A stretch of DNA of 47,461 nt from Oscillospiraceae bacterium. Its GTDB lineage: Bacteria; Bacillota; Clostridia; Oscillospirales; Ruminococcaceae. A program made the position numbers and the translations under genes. The stretch spans positions 24,333-71,793 of the forward strand of contig JAJQHD010000019.1 in the NCBI GenBank assembly GCA_021199855.1, given 5' to 3'. Every line of letters starts with the position of its first letter. Positions within the stretch are counted from its first letter, which is position 1. Below, piece after piece: positions 1 through 9,247 of this stretch. Under the pieces are notes generated by a model. It was given only the letters and a program-made list of their open reading frames with translations. It searched no databases and was not told where the DNA came from.

Positions 1-395
1 GCGTTACAAGTATCAACTTTGATACATTTGGTGGGTGTACTAGTTTGACGAGCATAGATATTCCCGACAGCGTTACAAGTATCGACAGTTATGCATTTGC
101 CCATTGTTCTAGTTTGACAAGCATAGTTATCCCTGATGGCGTTACAAGTATAATCTATAATACATTTTACGAGTGTACCAGTTTAACAAGCGTAGAAATT
201 CCCGACAGCGTTACAAGTATCGGCAGTTATGTGTTTTACAAGTGCACCAGTTTGACAAGCATAGACATCCCTGACGGCGTTACAAGTATAAGCCACGATT
301 CATTTTATAGGTGTACTAGCTTGGAGAGCATAATTATTCCCAACAGCGTTACAAGTATCGGTAGTTATGCATTTTATAGATGTACAAGTTTGTCT
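1..395 (+). repeat. 69-bp tandem repeats encoding BspA-like LRRs
   Basis: The stretch is built from nearly identical 69-bp units (23 codons), each containing a block like gacagcgttacaagtatc and a block like tgtaccagtttgacaagc. They encode the IPDSVTSIGSYAF..CTSLTSI leucine-rich unit. Five units are visible and the array continues off the left edge, so the copy number in the genome cannot be known. Near-identity between copies suggests recent duplication or homogenisation. Confidence 0.85.
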
Positions 396-3300
396 GATGT
401 TTACTTCTATGGCACAGAGGAAGAGTGGAATGAGATAGAAATAAGTTCAAACAACAGTCCATTATTGAACGCAACTATTCATTATCTCGATGGTGATGAA
501 GAAACAGATCCTTATGTTGCTTCCGGCACTTGCGGAGACAACCTTACATGGTCACTTTCATCTGATGGCGTTCTCACTATCTCTGGAGAGGGAGATATGG
601 ATAGTTATGTCACATCAAGCCAGACACCTTGGTATTCATATAGAGAACAGATTAATACTGTAATAGTTGAGTCAGGGGTAACATCAATTGGTACTCGTGC
701 ATTAAGCTATCTGACGAATCTTAACTATGTAACCATACCTACAACTGTAACTAAAGTTAATAACTATGCGTTTGATGGGAGCACAAATATCTCTGATGTT
801 TACTATGAAGGCTCTGAGTTAAGGTGGATGGGCATTCTTGTTGGCACCAGTAATTCATATTTCACTTCTGCAACTATTCACTACCTTGGCATTGCAGAAA
901 CCGAGATTTCAGGTGCTTGTGGAGATAATCTCACTTGGACTGTTACTTCTGATGGTGTTTTGACAATTTCCGGTACCGGCGATATGTATGACTATGGAAC
1001 TTCATTGAGTACTTTTGCTCCTTGGCATGGATACAGCAGTTTTATAACTTCACTGGTTGTTGAATCCAGCGTTACCTCATTAGGCTATGATGCATTTTAT
1101 TGGAGTAAGAACCTTAAAACGGTTACGCTTCCGACGACTGTTACAAGTATTAATACATATTCATTTGATGCTTGTTCCGAAATTGTTATAGTTTACTATG
1201 AAGGAACAGTTGCAGAGTGGGAAGAAATTTCGATAAAAACCGGAAATAGTTATCTTACAGATGCACTGATAAGGTGCTCTGACGGATGGATAAACTACAG
1301 TGACACAGCAACTGTTTCGGGTACTTTCTATTACGAATCAAATATTGTTAGTGGCGGAGCAAGTTATGATTTTTACTATAGCGATTCATGGTTCTTCAAC
1401 GATCCATATACCACATATCAGTCAGAACTTGTACAGATGTCTATAAAACTTGCTACAGCTTCTATTCCACCAGAGTCAGATGCTACTGACTATGATACTA
1501 TTTTTGATCTTATGTCCAAGATCGGAATGGAAGATATGGTGTTCTCATACGAGAAACCTGAGTATGATACCATAGGTTATGCGATAGGGAGTAAGACCAT
1601 CATATCAAGCACTGGTGAAATCAGTTCTCTCATCCTCGTAACGGTAAGAAGCGGCGGATATGGAGTAGAGTGGGGAGGTAACTTCAGAGTAACTTCTGCT
1701 GGCACAGTCGCTAGTCAAATACAGTATGTATTGAATAATTCCGAAGCACACACTGGATTTGCTATAGCTGCAAACACTGTATTGGAAGGAATTCAGGATT
1801 ATGTTGATACGCATAATCTTATGGATGACGTGAAGATATGGATTTGTGGCTATAGTAGAGGAGCCGCAACAGCAAATCTTGTTGGTGCAACGATAATCGA
1901 TAATGTTGCCGGAAATAGCGATGATATTACAATTGATGGTTTGGATTTAGATGGAATATATACTTTCTGTTTTGAATGTCCATTGAACACAACTGATGAT
2001 AATGTTAGCGATGAGATCTACAGTAGTATATTAAATTTTGTGAATCCGATTGATTTAGTGCCAATGGTAGCTCCTTCTAAATGGGGATTTAAGCGATATG
2101 GAACTACTTTATACTTGTCTTCGTTTGTTAATACTGGATATTATTATTCGGAATACCGTAGTGCAATGAGGGAAACGTATACTGATATACTGATGGGAAC
2201 TTCTGCATATAGTTCTCGCTCGGTTGCATCAGCAGCAGTATCAACTTTATATGCAGTAGAAAATGTAGGTCAATATTCTGCCTTTACTAATCTAGTTGAT
2301 ACTTTGGCAGAAATAATTGAGGTGAAAAAAAGTGAAACGCTATTATCAATAGGCTCTGTGACGATATTGAATGGTAGAGCTACGGACTGGGAAACTCATT
2401 TTACTGAAATCCAAGATGACTTGATGGCATTGATAGCTAAGCTATTATCAAATGGAGAAGATGATATTGATTATCTTAATCTGATTTATCAAATAGTAGA
2501 CTTGTGTGGTGACAATGCATCGCAAAATGCTACGCTTTTAGCTACGGTAGCTGGCTATGCGGCGTTTATTGGAAAAGCGCATTACCCTGAATTGTCCCTT
2601 GCATGGCTAGATACAGATGCATGTCAGAGCTACCTTGAATCTCAATTTACTTCATCTGAGAATTATGCTTCTCACTATCGTGTAGCATCAATCAACTGCC
2701 CTGTAGATATTGAAGTATACGATTCAAACGGGTCTCTCGTTGCTCGGATAATCTCCGACGAAGTTCAGGATATCGAAAACGGCGTTGGCGCTTATATTGA
2801 TTCCGACGACCAGAAGGTTCTGATTCTCCCGACAGATATGGAATATAAGGTTTATCTGACCGCAACCGACAGCGGCGAGGTTACATATACTGTTGAGCAG
2901 TATAACTTCGATTCGGGCGAGACCGAGAAGGTTGTAAGCTACTTCGAGGTTGATGTTGAGACGGGCGATGAGCTTGTTGGAACTGTCGAGAATCTGACGG
3001 TTGTTGACGAAGCTGTATACCCGCTGACCCTCAATGATACTGAGGTTGTAGCGACTGTTTCACAGACCGGAAATGATGTTGACGAATTCTATGTTTCAAT
3101 CGGTTATACCGATGGCGGAACTGTCTCAGGCGGTGGAACTTATACGGTTGGTGAGTATGCAAAGGTTACTGCGACTGCTGATGAAGATTATACATTTACT
3201 GGTTGGTATGTTAGCGATAATCTTGTTTCAACGGATGCGGAATATAGATTCTTAGTCGATTCTGAAATTACAATTATAGCAGTATTCACTGCTTCCGTTG

Positions 3301-4826
3301 ATTATTCCGAACTCATCTCCGAAGCCGAAACCACCCTCTCCTCCACCGACTGGACTCTCACCCAGAGTGACGTCGAATCAGCAACCGGCTCAACAACTGC
3401 CGACAAGATTGCAACTCTGATTGACGCAATCCTTGCAGGATTGGGCATTGACGACAGCGTGACAGTCACCTTCACCATTACCGACATAACCGAGGCGATT
3501 GCCGGTGATGCAACCGACACGGATGGAACTGGCGGAAGCTTCACGATTAACTTCACGATTTCCGCCGGCAACGAATCGGATACATTGACTGAGATCGGAG
3601 CGATAACCGCAACGGCATATGTACACACCCATTCGCTCACTCGCGTTGAGGCTGTAGACGCGACTTGTACTGCTGAGGGCAACACCGAATACTGGTACTG
3701 CTCCGGCTGTGATAAGTATTACAGCGACGAGAACGCCGAGAATGAAATTACACTTGCCGACACAGTTACAGCAAAAATTGCTCACAACTACGAAGCAGTC
3801 GTAACAGAACCGACTTGCACCGAGGGTGGATATACAACGTACACTTGCTCCGTCTGCAAGGATAGCTACGTTGCTGATGAAGTAGAGGCAACTGGTCACA
3901 GCTATGAAGCAGTCGTAACGGAACCCACTTGCACCGAGGGCGGATACACAACTTATACTTGCTCTGTTTGCAAAGACAGCTATGTCGCCGATGAAACAGA
4001 AGCACTCGGACATGATTACACATCCGAAGTCACAAAGGAAGCAACCTGCACGGAGGCGGGTGTTATGACTTACACCTGCACCAGAGGCGACGATAGCTAC
4101 ACCGTTGAGATTCCTGCAACCGGTCATACCGAAGCAGAGGCTATAGTTGAGAATGAAGTGGCGACAACCTGCACTACCGACGGATCATATGACAGCGTAG
4201 TTTACTGCTCAGTCTGCGGTGAGGAGCTTTTAAGAGAGACGATAGTCGTCCCTGCCGCTCACACTGCCGGTACTGCTGTCAGAGAGAACATAGTCGAAGC
4301 TACACGCACAGCCGAAGGCTCTTACGACTTGGTTACATACTGTACTGTATGCGGCGAGGAAATTTCAAGAGAGACGGTGACGGTTCCTGCGACCGGAGTT
4401 GACATGATAACAGTTTGGTTGAGAACACCTGCTGATTACTCAGCTGTCAATAACGCTATTGCAAAGGCTAATGCTCTCAACCAGGATGATTACACCAACT
4501 TCTCCGCCGTAACCGACGCAATCGACGCCGTCGTCTGGACGTATAACGCACTTATGCAGTCATATGTCGACAAGATGGCGGAAGATATCGAGAACGCAAT
4601 CGCGAACCTCATCCCCGTTGGAACTACTTTTGAGGTGGTTGAGATTCAGGAACCGATTGAGGACACCAATACTGATACGGAGGAAGACGTTCCCTCACCC
4701 TTCCTTCCTCCGATACCTCAGTGGCGTCGTTCCTGCGATCTCTTTGAACTGCCGGAAGAAGTGCACATCTGTCTGGTAGCCGCATGTCTCGGCAATGTCA
4801 GTGACGCTCAGGTCGCTTGTTTCTAG
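1..4826 (+). CDS. Giant mosaic surface protein (LRR, lipase-like, Cys modules), 5' partial
   Basis: The frame is open to the left edge (codons from base 3), so the start and any signal peptide lie outside. Order of parts: BspA-like leucine-rich repeats of 23 residues (to about base 400); two modules beginning with CGDNLTW (about 525 and 915) with more LRR; a region holding GYSRGA at 1848-1865, the G-x-S-x-G elbow of alpha/beta-hydrolase lipases; an InlB-type beta-repeat (about 3110-3290, ending GWYVSD..TIIAVF); five or more Cys-rich modules with CSVC-type pairs (3630-4390); a helical FIVAR-like repeat (4400-4610). Such mosaics are common surface adhesins in Clostridia. No LPXTG motif or membrane anchor is seen. 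The last 44 codons are antisense to the araC-type gene and look non-native (PIPQWRRSCDLF onward), so the true C-terminus may be lost. A lipase activity is inference only. Confidence 0.8.
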   Translation, partial: VTSINFDTFGGCTSLTSIDIPDSVTSIDSYAFAHCSSLTSIVIPDGVTSIIYNTFYECTSLTSVEIPDSVTSIGSYVFYKCTSLTSIDIPDGVTSISHDSFYRCTSLESIIIPNSVTSIGSYAFYRCTSLSDVYFYGTEEEWNEIEISSNNSPLLNATIHYLDGDEETDPYVASGTCGDNLTWSLSSDGVLTISGEGDMDSYVTSSQTPWYSYREQINTVIVESGVTSIGTRALSYLTNLNYVTIPTTVTKVNNYAFDGSTNISDVYYEGSELRWMGILVGTSNSYFTSATIHYLGIAETEISGACGDNLTWTVTSDGVLTISGTGDMYDYGTSLSTFAPWHGYSSFITSLVVESSVTSLGYDAFYWSKNLKTVTLPTTVTSINTYSFDACSEIVIVYYEGTVAEWEEISIKTGNSYLTDALIRCSDGWINYSDTATVSGTFYYESNIVSGGASYDFYYSDSWFFNDPYTTYQSELVQMSIKLATASIPPESDATDYDTIFDLMSKIGMEDMVFSYEKPEYDTIGYAIGSKTIISSTGEISSLILVTVRSGGYGVEWGGNFRVTSAGTVASQIQYVLNNSEAHTGFAIAANTVLEGIQDYVDTHNLMDDVKIWICGYSRGAATANLVGATIIDNVAGNSDDITIDGLDLDGIYTFCFECPLNTTDDNVSDEIYSSILNFVNPIDLVPMVAPSKWGFKRYGTTLYLSSFVNTGYYYSEYRSAMRETYTDILMGTSAYSSRSVASAAVSTLYAVENVGQYSAFTNLVDTLAEIIEVKKSETLLSIGSVTILNGRATDWETHFTEIQDDLMALIAKLLSNGEDDIDYLNLIYQIVDLCGDNASQNATLLATVAGYAAFIGKAHYPELSLAWLDTDACQSYLESQFTSSENYASHYRVASINCPVDIEVYDSNGSLVARIISDEVQDIENGVGAYIDSDDQKVLILPTDMEYKVYLTATDSGEVTYTVEQYNFDSGETEKVVSYFEVDVETGDELVGTVENLTVVDEAVYPLTLNDTEVVATVSQTGNDVDEFYVSIGYTDGGTVSGGGTYTVGEYAKVTATADEDYTFTGWYVSDNLVSTDAEYRFLVDSEITIIAVFTASVDYSELISEAETTLSSTDWTLTQSDVESATGSTTADKIATLIDAILAGLGIDDSVTVTFTITDITEAIAGDATDTDGTGGSFTINFTISAGNESDTLTEIGAITATAYVHTHSLTRVEAVDATCTAEGNTEYWYCSGCDKYYSDENAENEITLADTVTAKIAHNYEAVVTEPTCTEGGYTTYTCSVCKDSYVADEVEATGHSYEAVVTEPTCTEGGYTTYTCSVCKDSYVADETEALGHDYTSEVTKEATCTEAGVMTYTCTRGDDSYTVEIPATGHTEAEAIVENEVATTCTTDGSYDSVVYCSVCGEELLRETIVVPAAHTAGTAVRENIVEATRTAEGSYDLVTYCTVCGEEISRETVTVPATGVDMITVWLRTPADYSAVNNAIAKANALNQDDYTNFSAVTDAIDAVVWTYNALMQSYVDKMAEDIENAIANLIPVGTTFEVVEIQEPIEDTNTDTEEDVPSPFLPPIPQWRRSCDLFELPEEVHICLVAACLGNVSDAQVACF
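3783..4010 (+). repeat. Two 114-bp tandem copies of a Cys-rich module
   Basis: Bases 3783-3896 and 3897-4010 encode two nearly identical 38-residue modules (YEAVVTEPTCTEGGYTTY followed by TCSVC and KDSYVADE). More diverged modules lie on both sides (3634-3780 and 4011-4390). The paired cysteines resemble a zinc-ribbon or disulfide-locked module, common in Clostridia surface proteins; which of the two is not decidable from sequence. Confidence 0.8.
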
Positions 4827-5468
4827 AAGGGTCTTTGCATAGTCAATCCGCATGTTGATAAGGTCTCTTTGGAAGGAAATTCCAAAGAGCCTTTTGTATA
4901 ATGCCTGAAAATATGAAATGCTGATGTGGAGCTTCTCCGCGCAGGAAGCGATGCTGTAATCGCCGTTCACGTGAGATGTCATGTCAAGCTTCAATTGCCT
5001 CAGCTCCTCTTCATAGGGAACATGCGCCGCAGATTCTGACTGATGAGAATAATCATATTTAAAATGGTTCAGAAGAACGGTGAAAATGGCGTCGGTATTC
5101 TCCTGGCAGAGCCCGGAATCCTCGGTGTAGGACTGCTCCCAAAGAAGCCGTCTTACGAGTGAGGTATACATATCTGCATTCTGAATCGGGAAAAGCCGAT
5201 TGCAGACGGGGAGCAACTCAGGGTTGTCAGTCTCAAAGTGAATCCAGTCGTCCATGTAGTTTCCGTTCGTCAGCTGGTAACGATAGGGCGTGTTCGGCGC
5301 AATGATGACCGCGCTGTGCGGCGGAACATTCTGACTCACCCCGTCAATCACAAATTCGCCTCCTGAATGCACAATCAGAATTACATATTTTGGGAATCCG
5401 TTCTCTCTTGACATAACAAATCCCTGATTGTGACGCGTGTGGCATCCTCCTCTGATAATCTTAAACAT
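4695..5468 (-). CDS. AraC-family transcriptional regulator
   Basis: 257 residues. The N-terminal half is a cupin-like sensor region (ending near VPPHSAVIIAPNTPYRYQL), and the C-terminal about 100 residues carry the two helix-turn-helix motifs of AraC proteins: HVNGDYSIASCAEKLHISISYFQALYK is the first and SVTDIAETCGYQTDVHFFRQFK the second, ending in the usual TTPLRYRR. Start: ATG preceded by GGAGGTGAG. It is divergent from the uronate operon with overlapping promoters in a 120-bp gap, so it most likely senses a uronate or its breakdown product and activates that operon. This is inference from position. Its 3' end overlaps the 3' end of the convergent surface-protein frame by 132 bp; the AraC protein itself looks complete. 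Confidence 0.9.
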   Translation of the reverse strand: MFKIIRGGCHTRHNQGFVMSRENGFPKYVILIVHSGGEFVIDGVSQNVPPHSAVIIAPNTPYRYQLTNGNYMDDWIHFETDNPELLPVCNRLFPIQNADMYTSLVRRLLWEQSYTEDSGLCQENTDAIFTVLLNHFKYDYSHQSESAAHVPYEEELRQLKLDMTSHVNGDYSIASCAEKLHISISYFQALYKRLFGISFQRDLINMRIDYAKTLLETSDLSVTDIAETCGYQTDVHFFRQFKEIAGTTPLRYRRKEG

Positions 5469-5510
5469 ATCTCACCTCCGCATGAAAGTAGAATAGGTTA
5501 GTTTTTATAT

Positions 5511-5550
5511 ATTATACGATATTGCCACGACAATTGCAATAGGGTAAAAT
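5511..5550. promoter_or_regulatory. Overlapping divergent promoters, araC-type gene / uronate operon
   Basis: Minus strand: TTGCAA (5534-5539), 17-bp spacer, TATAAT (5511-5516), reading into the AraC-type gene. Plus strand: TTGCCA (5522-5527), 17-bp spacer, TAAAAT (5545-5550), reading into the GH88 gene. Each -35 lies inside the spacer of the other, so RNA polymerase could not occupy both at once. Motifs are seen directly; activity is inferred. Confidence 0.7.
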
Positions 5551-5588
5551 AAAATACAGAGATAACGTGAGCAAAGAAAGGGAAATAT

Positions 5589-6725
5589 ATGAAAGAGCTA
5601 CTTCGCGCGCGAGAAGCACTCAAAGCAATTGAGGGAAAGCTGCATAAGGTTGCTGAAAGAAGTCGGGGAATCATCCCGTATACGACTTTTGACGGTCATT
5701 TTGATGATACGTCAAAAAATAGTATATGTTGGTGGACAAACGGTTTCTTCAGCGGCATGATGTGGCAAATGTACCACTACACCGGTGAGAAGCTTTACCG
5801 GGAGCTTGCCGAGGACATCGAAAAGAAGCTTGACGAAAACTTCATGCTTCCGTGGGGAATGGACCACGACAGCGGCTTCAAATGGCTTCCGACGGCGGTC
5901 GCACACTGCAAGGTCGACTGGAATGAGAAATCCTTTAATCGTGGACTTATTGCGGCTGAAAATCTTGCTGGGCGGTTTAATCCGAACGGTAGCTTCATCC
6001 GTGCGTGGAACGATTCGGGCGACGGCAGTAGAGCCGGAACAGTGATAATCGACTGCATGATGAACCTTCCGCTTCTCTATTGGGCGTCGGACGTCACCAA
6101 AGACCCGAGGTTTTCGCAGATTGCGACCCGCCACGCCGACATGGCGATGAAATATTTTATCCGTGAGAATGGCTCGGCGATTCACATCGGAATCTTCGAC
6201 CCGAACTCCGGCGAATTCTTACGTTCCGAAGGCGGACAGGGCTATGGAGTGGGGAGCTCGTGGACACGCGGTCAGGCGTGGGCACTCTATGGTTTCACGC
6301 TGAGCGCACTCTACACCGGCGAGCAAAAGTATCTCGATACCGCAAAGAGAGTTGCGGACAACTTCATCTTGCAAATGGCAAAGAGACCCGACACGGGAAT
6401 CCCAATCGACTTCGACCAGCCGTTTGACTGCAAGCGTGAGGACTCCTCAGCGGCGGCAATTGCGGCTTGCGGACTCTTAGAGCTTGGCAAATTCGACGAA
6501 AAGTACAGTGAAGCGGCACTGGATATTCTGGAATTCTTGATTGAGAACCGCCTCAGCCTTGATGAAGACAAAGACTATCTCTTGTGGAACTGTGCCGACA
6601 GCTTCTGGAGCAACCGGGAGCAGATGACTCTCATCTACGCCGACTATTTCCTGCTGGAAGCACTGCTTAAACTCATAGACAAAGACCTGCCAATCTTTAC
6701 TCCAGATAAGGAGGCAAAAATATGA
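5589..6725 (+). CDS. GH88 unsaturated glucuronyl hydrolase
   Basis: 378 residues, the usual length for the family. Removes the 4,5-unsaturated uronic acid left at the non-reducing end of oligosaccharides by polysaccharide lyases, using hydration of the double bond. The family's two key aspartates are recognisable: D94 in the HDSGF motif and D155 in VIIDCMMNLPLLYW; SSWTRGQAWALYGF (about residues 223-236) is also typical of the alpha/alpha-barrel. No signal peptide, so it acts in the cytoplasm on imported oligosaccharides. Start: ATG after aaagaaaggga. It overlaps the next gene by ATGA (4 bp), indicating translational coupling. The substrate (glycosaminoglycan, pectin-derived or ulvan-like) cannot be read from sequence. 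Confidence 0.9.
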   Translation: MKELLRAREALKAIEGKLHKVAERSRGIIPYTTFDGHFDDTSKNSICWWTNGFFSGMMWQMYHYTGEKLYRELAEDIEKKLDENFMLPWGMDHDSGFKWLPTAVAHCKVDWNEKSFNRGLIAAENLAGRFNPNGSFIRAWNDSGDGSRAGTVIIDCMMNLPLLYWASDVTKDPRFSQIATRHADMAMKYFIRENGSAIHIGIFDPNSGEFLRSEGGQGYGVGSSWTRGQAWALYGFTLSALYTGEQKYLDTAKRVADNFILQMAKRPDTGIPIDFDQPFDCKREDSSAAAIAACGLLELGKFDEKYSEAALDILEFLIENRLSLDEDKDYLLWNCADSFWSNREQMTLIYADYFLLEALLKLIDKDLPIFTPDKEAKI

Positions 6726-8380
6726 AAAGTTACCGCTATACCGAAGCCGATTTCGCAACAAAAAAGGCGGCTCAGGAGACTCTTCTGCGGATCCTGAATC
6801 CCTTGAAGCCGTTTTACAGTGACGGCTGTGCGCACCTTGAAATCGGCGCAACTTCGGCACATTATGACACTGAAACCGCACAGATGGAGGCTTTCACACG
6901 CCCACTCTGGGGACTCGCTCCCTTCTGGATGGGCGAAGGAAGCGACTCAGACTTTGAAAGAATATACCCGAAGGGCTTTGCCACGGGTTCAGACCCCAAA
7001 AATCCTGAATACTGGCGCAAGTGCCACGACTTCGACCAGAAATTCGTCGGGATGGCTGGGCTTGCGTATGCAATGCTCCTTGCGCCCGAAAAGGTCTGGG
7101 AGCCGCTTTCCGAGGAGGAAAAGGAGAATCTCACAAACTGGCTCTGGGAGATAAACGAGCACGAATGTTGCGCCTGCAACTGGCAGTGGTTCGCGGTTTT
7201 AACTAATCTCGCGCTGAAAGTGTGTGGAAGGGAATATAGCAAGGAGCGAATCGAGTCAGGGCTTCAGATGATGGAGGACTACTACGACGCAGGCGGCTGG
7301 TATCGTGACGGCAACAATGGCGACAAGGACTACTACAATCCCTACGTCATGCTCTCCTTCGGGCTAATCTACGCCATGTTCATGAAGGACGAAGAGCCCG
7401 AGCGTTGTAAGACTTTCCGCCAGAGGGCGATAGACTTTGCGCAGGACTATCAGTACTGGTTCGCAGATGATGGCGCATCCATAGCCTACGGCAGGTCGCT
7501 GACATACCGCTTTGCGCAGTGCTCTTTCTGGTCGATTTCACTTCTCAGCGGCACTGAAGTCCTGCCTGTTCCGGTTCTGAAAGGTATCATCACCCGACAC
7601 CTTGAATGGTGGTTGAACCAGCCTATATTCGACAATGCTGGAATCCTGACAATCGGCTATTCATACCCGAACCTGCAGATGTCCGAGAGCTACAATGCCC
7701 CCGGCTCGCCCTACTGGGCAATGATGGCGTTCGCATTTCTGGGGCTCTCAGACGACCACCCATACTGGACTGCCGAAGCGGCGCCGATGCCGGAGCTCGA
7801 TTCTTTCAAGTATCTTAGAAACGCCGACATGCTCGTTCAGCGTGGCAAAGGTCAGGTGGTGGCACTCGTCCCGGGACGCAAATTTTCCGACGGGCACAGC
7901 CATTCTCTCGAAAAGTATGGGAAGTTCGCTTATTCTTCAAAGTTTGGCTTCAGTGTCTCCCGTTCGTCCCTGACGCTCTATGAATGTGCCCCGGACAGCA
8001 CCTTGACATTCGAGATTGACTGGCACTTCTACCCGAAGAGCATCACCGAAGAGTATACAATCAGCGAAGAGGGCATCACCTGCAAGTGGTCGCCGGCACG
8101 TGGCATCAGTGTTGAGACTGTTATCCGTCCGACCGAAAAGGGTCACATCCGCACACATAAGATTACGAGCGAAATCTCCTGCAAGGCATACGACACCGGC
8201 TTTGCGATTACAAGCTTCGGAGACTGCACCGCCACTTCTCTCAAAGGCAATGGCAAAGACCAGATGCTCTGGTCAGACCCGAACACGAATCTCATCGCCG
8301 CAAAGGCATTCATCCCGATGTCGGTCTACGAGATTCACGAGGGAACGCAGATTATCGAGACAGAATTCTGCTACTTATAA
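6722..8380 (+). CDS. DUF2264-domain protein, probable glycosidase
   Basis: 552 residues, matching DUF2264 proteins: an N-terminal alpha-barrel part with WLWEINEHECCACNWQWF (about residues 141-158) and YYDAGGWYRDGNNGDKDYYN, then a beta-rich C-terminal part with the conserved GQVVALVPGRK and YGKFAYSSKFGFSVSRS stretches. From memory, some members have been classed as beta-glucuronidases (GH154); I hold this only as likely. No signal peptide. It sits between GH88 and kduI, coupled to the former by a 4-bp overlap and ending 15 bp before the latter's start, so a role in freeing saturated uronic acid or processing the same oligosaccharides is the natural inference. Confidence 0.8.
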   Translation: MKSYRYTEADFATKKAAQETLLRILNPLKPFYSDGCAHLEIGATSAHYDTETAQMEAFTRPLWGLAPFWMGEGSDSDFERIYPKGFATGSDPKNPEYWRKCHDFDQKFVGMAGLAYAMLLAPEKVWEPLSEEEKENLTNWLWEINEHECCACNWQWFAVLTNLALKVCGREYSKERIESGLQMMEDYYDAGGWYRDGNNGDKDYYNPYVMLSFGLIYAMFMKDEEPERCKTFRQRAIDFAQDYQYWFADDGASIAYGRSLTYRFAQCSFWSISLLSGTEVLPVPVLKGIITRHLEWWLNQPIFDNAGILTIGYSYPNLQMSESYNAPGSPYWAMMAFAFLGLSDDHPYWTAEAAPMPELDSFKYLRNADMLVQRGKGQVVALVPGRKFSDGHSHSLEKYGKFAYSSKFGFSVSRSSLTLYECAPDSTLTFEIDWHFYPKSITEEYTISEEGITCKWSPARGISVETVIRPTEKGHIRTHKITSEISCKAYDTGFAITSFGDCTATSLKGNGKDQMLWSDPNTNLIAAKAFIPMSVYEIHEGTQIIETEFCYL

Positions 8381-8395
8381 ATGGAGGAATACAAA

Positions 8396-9238
8396 ATGGA
8401 CATTCGTTATTCAGCAAATCAGCGTGATTTCAAACGCTACACCACGGAAGAATTAAGAAACGAGTTCTTAATCCAGAACCTTTACCAGCCGGACAAGGTG
8501 GTTTCCGTCTATAGCCACGTCGACAGAATGGTGACTCTCGGCTGTATGCCGGTTCGCGGGATCGTGTCTATTGAGAAGGACATGGACGTCTGGCATTGTT
8601 TTGGAACTGAGTACTTTCTCGAACGCCGTGAAATCGGAATTTTCAATATCGGAAACTCTGGAACTATTACAGTCGACGGGACGGTTTACCCGATGGGTAA
8701 TAAAGATTGCCTCTATATAACCAAAGGCGCAAAAGAAGTTCTTTTCGCAAGCGATGATGAGAACTCTCCCGCCAAATTCTACATGGTCTCAGCACCCGCG
8801 CACTGCTCCTACGAGACACGTCTCATAAAAATCACCGACGCCGCAAAGCGCCCTTTGGGTTCGGCTGAAACCTCCAACAAGCGGGTAATCTATCAGTTCA
8901 TCCATCCGTCAGTTCTTCCGACATGTCAGCTTTCTATGGGAATGACTGCACTTGAACCGGGAAGCGTCTGGAACACAATGCCTGCGCACACCCACGAGCG
9001 CAGAATGGAGGTCTACACCTACTTCGACATCCCCGAGGGCAACGTCGTCTTTCACATGATGGGTGAGCCGACCGAGACCCGCCACATCGTCATGCAGAAC
9101 GAGGAAGCAGTCATCAATCCGTCCTGGTCGATTCATGCAGGAGCAGGCACCTCAAACTACACCTTCATCTGGGCGATGGGCGGCGAAAACCAGGCGTTTG
9201 ACGATATGGACAACATCGCCATAGCTGATCTGAGATAG
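8396..9238 (+). CDS. kduI: 5-dehydro-4-deoxy-D-glucuronate isomerase
   Basis: 280 residues (E. coli KduI is 278). Isomerises the unsaturated uronate product 4-deoxy-L-threo-5-hexosulose uronate to 3-deoxy-D-glycero-2,5-hexodiulosonate. The zinc ligands are present: H198, H200 and E205 in PAHTHERRMEVYTYF and H247 in PSWSIHAGAGTSNY; the N-terminus MDIRYSAN is also characteristic. An in-frame ATG exists 15 bp upstream at 8381, directly after the previous stop, but the sequence between them holds the Shine-Dalgarno (ggagga, 8383-8388) for the ATG at 8396, which matches the family N-terminus, so 8396 is preferred. It takes the product of the GH88 enzyme encoded two genes upstream. Confidence 0.95.
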   Translation: MDIRYSANQRDFKRYTTEELRNEFLIQNLYQPDKVVSVYSHVDRMVTLGCMPVRGIVSIEKDMDVWHCFGTEYFLERREIGIFNIGNSGTITVDGTVYPMGNKDCLYITKGAKEVLFASDDENSPAKFYMVSAPAHCSYETRLIKITDAAKRPLGSAETSNKRVIYQFIHPSVLPTCQLSMGMTALEPGSVWNTMPAHTHERRMEVYTYFDIPEGNVVFHMMGEPTETRHIVMQNEEAVINPSWSIHAGAGTSNYTFIWAMGGENQAFDDMDNIAIADLR

Positions 9239-9247
9239 GAGCGCGCG

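Noticed and set aside
3390-4127. A 245-codon open frame on the minus strand opposite the Cys-rich modules
   Set aside because: It mirrors the repeats of the plus-strand gene, has no SD and no recognisable family; the plus-strand reading gives clear repeated modules.
4683-4730. Sorting signal around LPPIP near the end of the first protein
   Set aside because: LPPIP is not LPXTG and no hydrophobic stretch or basic tail follows.
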